Below the pieces are notes generated by a model. It did not search any database, was not told the DNA's origin, and saw only the letters and a program-made list of their open reading frames with translations. A program made the position numbers and the translations under genes. 9,390 bases of DNA. It comes from Prevotella sp. CAG:1058. GTDB taxonomy: Bacteria > Bacteroidota > Bacteroidia > Bacteroidales > Bacteroidaceae. The stretch spans positions 1 to 9,390 of the forward strand of contig HF986727.1 of assembly GCA_000433175.1 (NCBI GenBank), written 5' to 3'. Below are positions 5,997-9,390 of the stretch, piece after piece; the stretch's first letter is position 1; each line of letters opens with the position of its first letter.

Positions 5997-6502
5997 GAAT
6001 CGAAAGTTTCAAAATAAGCAAGGAGTATAGGGGAATAACTTTGGAGGGGACTTGCAGAGTTATCCTTCCCTCCACTTATATGATTACGATGGAAAAGCCC
6101 TACAAAGGATTATCCATTGCGGAATACTTCCGCAATAATGGCGGCAGTTATTCCATAGAAAGCATCAAAGGCAGGGCGCAGTGGGAACTTGGCAGACTGT
6201 ATGAGCAATTCCAAGACGTACTGTATGAGTACGACAAGTATAAGAAGTTGCTGAATGAATGGTTGCCCTATGAGCAACAGATACAACAACTGAAAGAGGA
6301 AGTAGCCACATTCAGACAGGGAGTAGATGCTGAGAATTTAGCTTTACTAGACTTCCATTCAGAGATGTTGGAAAGGGATGTCAAAGAGCATTTCTATGAC
6401 TTATTAGATAAGTACGATATTAAGCCGCTATCCCTTTCTCCGTCTGTTTTGAGAACATCAATACGGCTTATAGAGGAAAAATCTGGCAACTCTGAAAAGT
6501 AG
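5993..6502 (+). CDS. Hypothetical coiled-coil protein coupled to NADAR
   Basis: This 169-residue protein has a start codon that overlaps the NADAR stop as ATGA. AGGAGG at 5983-5988 lies just upstream, an unusually good Shine-Dalgarno match for this kind of organism, so the two are probably translated together. The first 40 residues look like beta strands (RIESFKISKEYRGITLEGTC and VILPSTYMITM). Residues about 58-115 form a long charged helix with heptad character, rich in Gln, Glu, Leu and Tyr. The C-terminal third is helical. There is no membrane segment, cysteine cluster or catalytic motif, and I do not recognise a family. It may be a binding partner or adaptor for NADAR or the following proteins, which is inferred only from coupling. 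Confidence 0.7.
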   Translation: MRIESFKISKEYRGITLEGTCRVILPSTYMITMEKPYKGLSIAEYFRNNGGSYSIESIKGRAQWELGRLYEQFQDVLYEYDKYKKLLNEWLPYEQQIQQLKEEVATFRQGVDAENLALLDFHSEMLERDVKEHFYDLLDKYDIKPLSLSPSVLRTSIRLIEEKSGNSEK

Positions 6503-6507
6503 ATGAA

Positions 6508-7341
6508 ATGAAAGTATTGCTGAAGAAAAGCACGGAAGATATGAATTGGGGCGGTGAGGATTATGATATAATTTCACTTAATCCCATCAGTAAGGCTTTG
6601 ACTGATTGCTATCTACCTCAGTGGTCACTTTCACCATTGAAAGCCCTACTATTGAAACTATTGGGGACACTAAAACGAATGTATCTTCATCTAAGAGTGG
6701 ATTGTGAGAAAGATAGTTTCGTTGTGAAGTCCATCTCCTTAAAATGTGGCTTGTTAGACGATTGTGAAAGGGCGTATGACGACCACAAGGTCGATTGGGA
6801 CAAGATAAGGGAATGTCTGACGGAGTATTTTCAGAGTATCGGGTATAAGAGCCTCCAATGTACGGATGATGAAGCCATTGTCGGCTTTCTTAAACGGTTG
6901 GAGCAGGATGTACCATTGGTAAAGGAATACTTCAAGGTGTTGTACAAATACAATGAGAATATAGCCCGTATCGGATATTTCGGAGAAAATGACGAATACG
7001 AGATATATGTAAAGACAGATGATGAGGAAACCACGCCCCATTTCCACATACGAGATGCGGAAACGCAAGGAGAAAGGTTTGAGACCTGTGTCTGTTTTGA
7101 ACAGAACCGTTATTGCCTACATGGAGAGTACAAGGACGTGCTTACGCCTGAGCAACAAGCCTTGTTGAAGGAGTATATGGAAAGTTTGTCGCTGTATAAG
7201 CTATATACCTTGCCTTTAATGCGCAATTATGAATGGGCGGCGGATATGTGGAATCTCAATAACAAGGCGACACAGGTATCTTTGAGATATGACAGCGGGG
7301 ATGATGTGATAATACCCGATTATGAACGATTAAAATTTTGA
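6508..7341 (+). CDS. Hypothetical protein with embedded DUF4160-like PHFH segment
   Basis: This 277-residue soluble protein starts 5 bases after the preceding gene. Residues about 1-115 are an unrecognised N-terminal region (NWGGEDYDIISLNPISKAL, then a Leu-rich helix and strands). Residues about 152-225 (RIGYFGENDEYEIYVKTDDEETTPHFHI ... HGEYKDVLTPEQQALLKEYM) resemble the DUF4160 family. That family is usually a stand-alone protein of about 80 residues with a conserved PHFH-type motif, here at 177-180, and a later His/Gly and helix. A C-terminal tail of about 50 residues follows. The family has no established biochemical function that I can cite with certainty. Two histidines and nearby acidic residues could form a metal or catalytic site, but that is a guess. 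Operon position ties it to NADAR. Confidence 0.65.
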   Translation: MKVLLKKSTEDMNWGGEDYDIISLNPISKALTDCYLPQWSLSPLKALLLKLLGTLKRMYLHLRVDCEKDSFVVKSISLKCGLLDDCERAYDDHKVDWDKIRECLTEYFQSIGYKSLQCTDDEAIVGFLKRLEQDVPLVKEYFKVLYKYNENIARIGYFGENDEYEIYVKTDDEETTPHFHIRDAETQGERFETCVCFEQNRYCLHGEYKDVLTPEQQALLKEYMESLSLYKLYTLPLMRNYEWAADMWNLNNKATQVSLRYDSGDDVIIPDYERLKF

Positions 7342-7345
7342 GGAA

Positions 7346-8458
7346 ATGGACGAGAATAACAATATCATAGAGAATGGCATACGGTTGCAAGACTGCCGTA
7401 TCATACAAGGCTATCCCAAGCAAGATCCAGTAGTGGAAGAAGACAAGGAAACGCCTGTGCTTGACACCACAGGGGAGTATTTCAGCATCAGAAAGAAGCC
7501 TCAAAAGCCGAAACTTACCGATGAAGAAGAGTCTGTGTTGAGGAATCTGTTTACGGACAATGCCTTCCTTATCTTGGCCAACCGTGAACGTATTTTGAAT
7601 GATAGCAGGATGTTGCTTACTTCACTGCACGTTAGAAATGGTTTGGCATATTCTGGTGCCTTTCAGACTACCACATTGGGCGTTTATATAGAGTGGTGGA
7701 TAAACGCCCCGTATTCGGTCTTATTTGACGAAAAGGACGATGCTATGTCCCTGATATGGTACGTTTCGGGCAGTCCGCTCAGTGGAGGCAATCTTTGTGC
7801 CAATGTTACGGAAGAAGGCGAGACAGAAACAGTGAGAGTGCCTTTCTTTAGAAAATTGTGGCCGAAATTTGCCGACATAATAGCTGATTATCACGAGCCT
7901 AAGAAGCTATATCAAGCCTATACTCTGCCCGAAGTCATAGACATCTTGAAGCGTGAGACAACGGAAGAGTTTTATAAAGAAAGCATAAGGCAGTTCCATT
8001 ATGAGGCCAAAATCAGGTTACTGAATGCCGAACTTGACGGTTGGAAGGACAGGTGGAAACGTACCCAAGAAACGTGCGATGACTATCAGCATAAATGGCA
8101 TATTGCTCTGATTAACTCACGGTTGGATAAGGTTAAATCATTCTATGAAGACTATATGCAGCGGAAAGAAGCCCTACATATTAGGAAAGAAGAACTGACG
8201 GAAGACAACCATAACCTGAAAGCGAGGTTGCGCAAAGGAGAACTGACCAACAAGGAATATCAGCCGTTATTGACAAAAAACAAGAAAGAGGTTGAGAATA
8301 TGGATTTTGATATGCACTGTTTCAGGAAAGACAGGCTTCCAGCTTTGTTTCCTGAGATGGCAGAGCATTTTAACGGAAGGGATGAGATAAAATATACGGA
8401 AGAAAGGATATTGGATGAAATCATAGAACTGTTTTCGAAGGATAACGCTGATAATTAA
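7346..8458 (+). CDS. Hypothetical globular plus coiled-coil protein, last gene of the NADAR operon
   Basis: This 370-residue soluble protein starts 4 bases after the previous stop, with GAGGAA directly before the ATG. Residues 1-55 are polar and probably flexible. Residues about 57-190 form a compact domain with a helical start, then strands and loops around AYSGAFQTTTLGVYIEWW, LIWYVSGSPLSGGNLCANV and a Pro/aromatic-rich end. Residues about 200-315 are strongly charged helices with coiled-coil character, and the last 50 residues are helical. I do not recognise the family. No nuclease, ATPase or ADP-ribosyltransferase motif is apparent. The Ser/Gly-rich SGSPLSGGN loop (141-149) is the most distinctive sequence and might be a conserved active or binding site. 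Confidence 0.7.
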   Translation: MDENNNIIENGIRLQDCRIIQGYPKQDPVVEEDKETPVLDTTGEYFSIRKKPQKPKLTDEEESVLRNLFTDNAFLILANRERILNDSRMLLTSLHVRNGLAYSGAFQTTTLGVYIEWWINAPYSVLFDEKDDAMSLIWYVSGSPLSGGNLCANVTEEGETETVRVPFFRKLWPKFADIIADYHEPKKLYQAYTLPEVIDILKRETTEEFYKESIRQFHYEAKIRLLNAELDGWKDRWKRTQETCDDYQHKWHIALINSRLDKVKSFYEDYMQRKEALHIRKEELTEDNHNLKARLRKGELTNKEYQPLLTKNKKEVENMDFDMHCFRKDRLPALFPEMAEHFNGRDEIKYTEERILDEIIELFSKDNADN

Positions 8459-8506
8459 AAGAATAGTCAGCGCATAGACTTCAAGACTGTTAAGCAGATA
8501 ATGAAC

Positions 8507-8536
8507 AAAGCTCTTCAGTAGTTTTGAGTGCTTTTT
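8507..8536. terminator. Weak candidate terminator between converging genes
   Basis: AAAGC at 8507-8511 and GCTTT at 8530-8534 can pair, with a T-rich run after the second arm on the plus strand. The stem is only five pairs, the loop is long, and it overlaps the end of the minus-strand gene. It is the only hairpin I can see in the gap where the NADAR operon and the methyltransferase-like gene meet, so it is recorded at low confidence. Confidence 0.2.
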
Positions 8537-9390
8537 AATTTATGTGCCTTACCTTTACGGAATACAAAGAAGTATGAGTGGTACTTACGGGCGTGTCTTT
8601 GCCTTAATCCGCTTGTAAACAAGTATTTTGTTTGCGAGACCAAGATAAAGATATCCTCAAGTATGAATCCACGTTCGGCGGCTTTGTTCTGCACGTAATT
8701 GTTAATCCACAATTGCTTTGAAGGGCCACACACATCCATAGTCTTCATGATGAGGAAACCGCCGATTTTCAGTTTACTGTAAGCTAACTCAATCATACTT
8801 TTATTAGCCTCATACAGTTCTTTTTCGCTCTTGAAATAGTCAAATCTTTTAGCTATCTTGGATTTGAATTTTCCATTGTTGTTGACGTTCACTATAAATG
8901 GTAAATCAACAACAACAGAATGTAATGAGTTTGGCGATATGCTATATACTTCATCTAATGGGCGGACATCTTCTAATTGGGGATTTATGTCAAATTTAAG
9001 TGGTGGCTTATTCAGGCTAATATAAAAGTTACCGACTGAGTATGTAAAATCGCAATCAAAAGTACTTTTCTTGACATATAATCTTAGGATATTGTGTAAT
9101 ATCTCATCTTGGTTTTCACTTACAGTCTTTATAATAACAGAAGGTTTAGTGATATCAAAAGTTGATACCTTGGAAGTGCCAATATCTGACTGATTTTCAT
9201 CCAAGCTAAGGTATTTCTTTATGGTATTGGTTGAATAGCCCAACCTACGGGACATTTCAGCCAATGACATAGTAGAATTCTCTTTCCTCAACGCAAGTAT
9301 AGCTCTCTTTCTAACTACTTTGTTGTCATAGTTACGGTCAATTCCATTTGTCCTGATATACTTCCTAACTGCGGATTCAGAAACGCCACA
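8515..9390 (-). CDS. Helix-turn-helix / DNA-methyltransferase-like protein (partial at right edge)
   Basis: The frame is open to the window edge, so the true start lies beyond it; 291 residues and the TGA are visible. The visible N-terminus carries two likely helix-turn-helix units, GVSESAVRKYIRTNGI and MSLAEMSRRLGYSTNTIKKYL. A middle segment (STFDCDFTYSVGNFY ... LKFDINPQ) leads into a compact methyltransferase-like domain. Its VVVDLPFIV stretch (DLPF encoded at 8896-8907) corresponds to motif IV of N4/N6 amino-methyltransferases, normally DPPY or DPPF. KIGGFLIMK and a terminal ARKYHSYFFVFRKGK fit the same family. No FxGxG motif I is apparent. The Pro-to-Leu change could weaken catalysis, or may be a normal variant in Bacteroidales relatives, which I cannot check. 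It converges on the NADAR operon and is probably a separate unit, possibly from a mobile element. Confidence 0.65.
   Translation of the reverse strand, partial: CGVSESAVRKYIRTNGIDRNYDNKVVRKRAILALRKENSTMSLAEMSRRLGYSTNTIKKYLSLDENQSDIGTSKVSTFDITKPSVIIKTVSENQDEILHNILRLYVKKSTFDCDFTYSVGNFYISLNKPPLKFDINPQLEDVRPLDEVYSISPNSLHSVVVDLPFIVNVNNNGKFKSKIAKRFDYFKSEKELYEANKSMIELAYSKLKIGGFLIMKTMDVCGPSKQLWINNYVQNKAAERGFILEDIFILVSQTKYLFTSGLRQRHARKYHSYFFVFRKGKAHKLKSTQNY

Noticed and set aside
5190..8458. DarT-NADAR toxin-antitoxin pair
   Set aside because: None of the three genes after NADAR shows an ADP-ribosyltransferase pattern that I can recognise, so only the NADAR half is supported.
1..9390. CRISPR array or insertion sequence
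   Set aside because: No regularly spaced direct repeats and no transposase-like protein or paired terminal inverted repeats with target duplication were found.

Overview
The window looks like a chromosomal accessory region of a Bacteroidales gut bacterium (Bacteroides, Phocaeicola or Parabacteroides type). The reasons are AT-rich DNA, start codons mostly preceded by A-rich stretches rather than Shine-Dalgarno sequences, two boxes matching the Bacteroidetes -7 promoter consensus TAnnTTTG (495-502 and 5075-5082), and the protein families present. I cannot name the species.

Layout, left to right. (1) The 3' end of an unidentified plus-strand gene (1-236) is followed by an intrinsic terminator. 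(2) A gene-free stretch of about 580 bases (237-819) holds a short repeat and a strongly self-complementary segment. That segment (about 509-760) folds into one long rod-like hairpin and is probably a structured RNA or a structured leader. (3) A tightly packed plus-strand operon (820-5002) has five genes: a 72-residue protein, an SPFH-domain protein with a C-terminal GYF_2-like domain, a small four-helix membrane protein, a zinc-ribbon protein, and a zinc-ribbon protein with C-terminal membrane helices. The set recalls the Bacillus YdjG-YdjH-YdjI membrane-stress assembly, but no PspA-type gene is visible. (4) A 187-base spacer carries a -7 box and a structured leader. (5) A second plus-strand operon (5190-8458) starts with a NADAR-family protein, likely an ADP-ribose or N-glycoside hydrolase. 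Three translationally coupled or closely spaced genes that I cannot assign follow: a coiled-coil protein, a protein with an embedded DUF4160-like PHFH segment, and a globular plus coiled-coil protein. (6) Converging on this from the right, on the minus strand, is an incomplete gene (8515-9390) for a helix-turn-helix protein with a DNA-methyltransferase-like C-terminal domain whose motif IV reads DLPF instead of DPPF/DPPY.

The first operon probably builds a membrane-associated scaffold: SPFH oligomer, membrane anchor and zinc-ribbon adaptors. The second may deal with ADP-ribosylated nucleic acid or nucleotides, because some NADAR proteins reverse DarT-type DNA ADP-ribosylation. No ADP-ribosyltransferase toxin is recognisable here, so a toxin/antitoxin or phage-defence role is a hypothesis. 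The best candidates for something undescribed are the NADAR operon with its three orphan partners, and the long rod-like RNA upstream of the SPFH operon.
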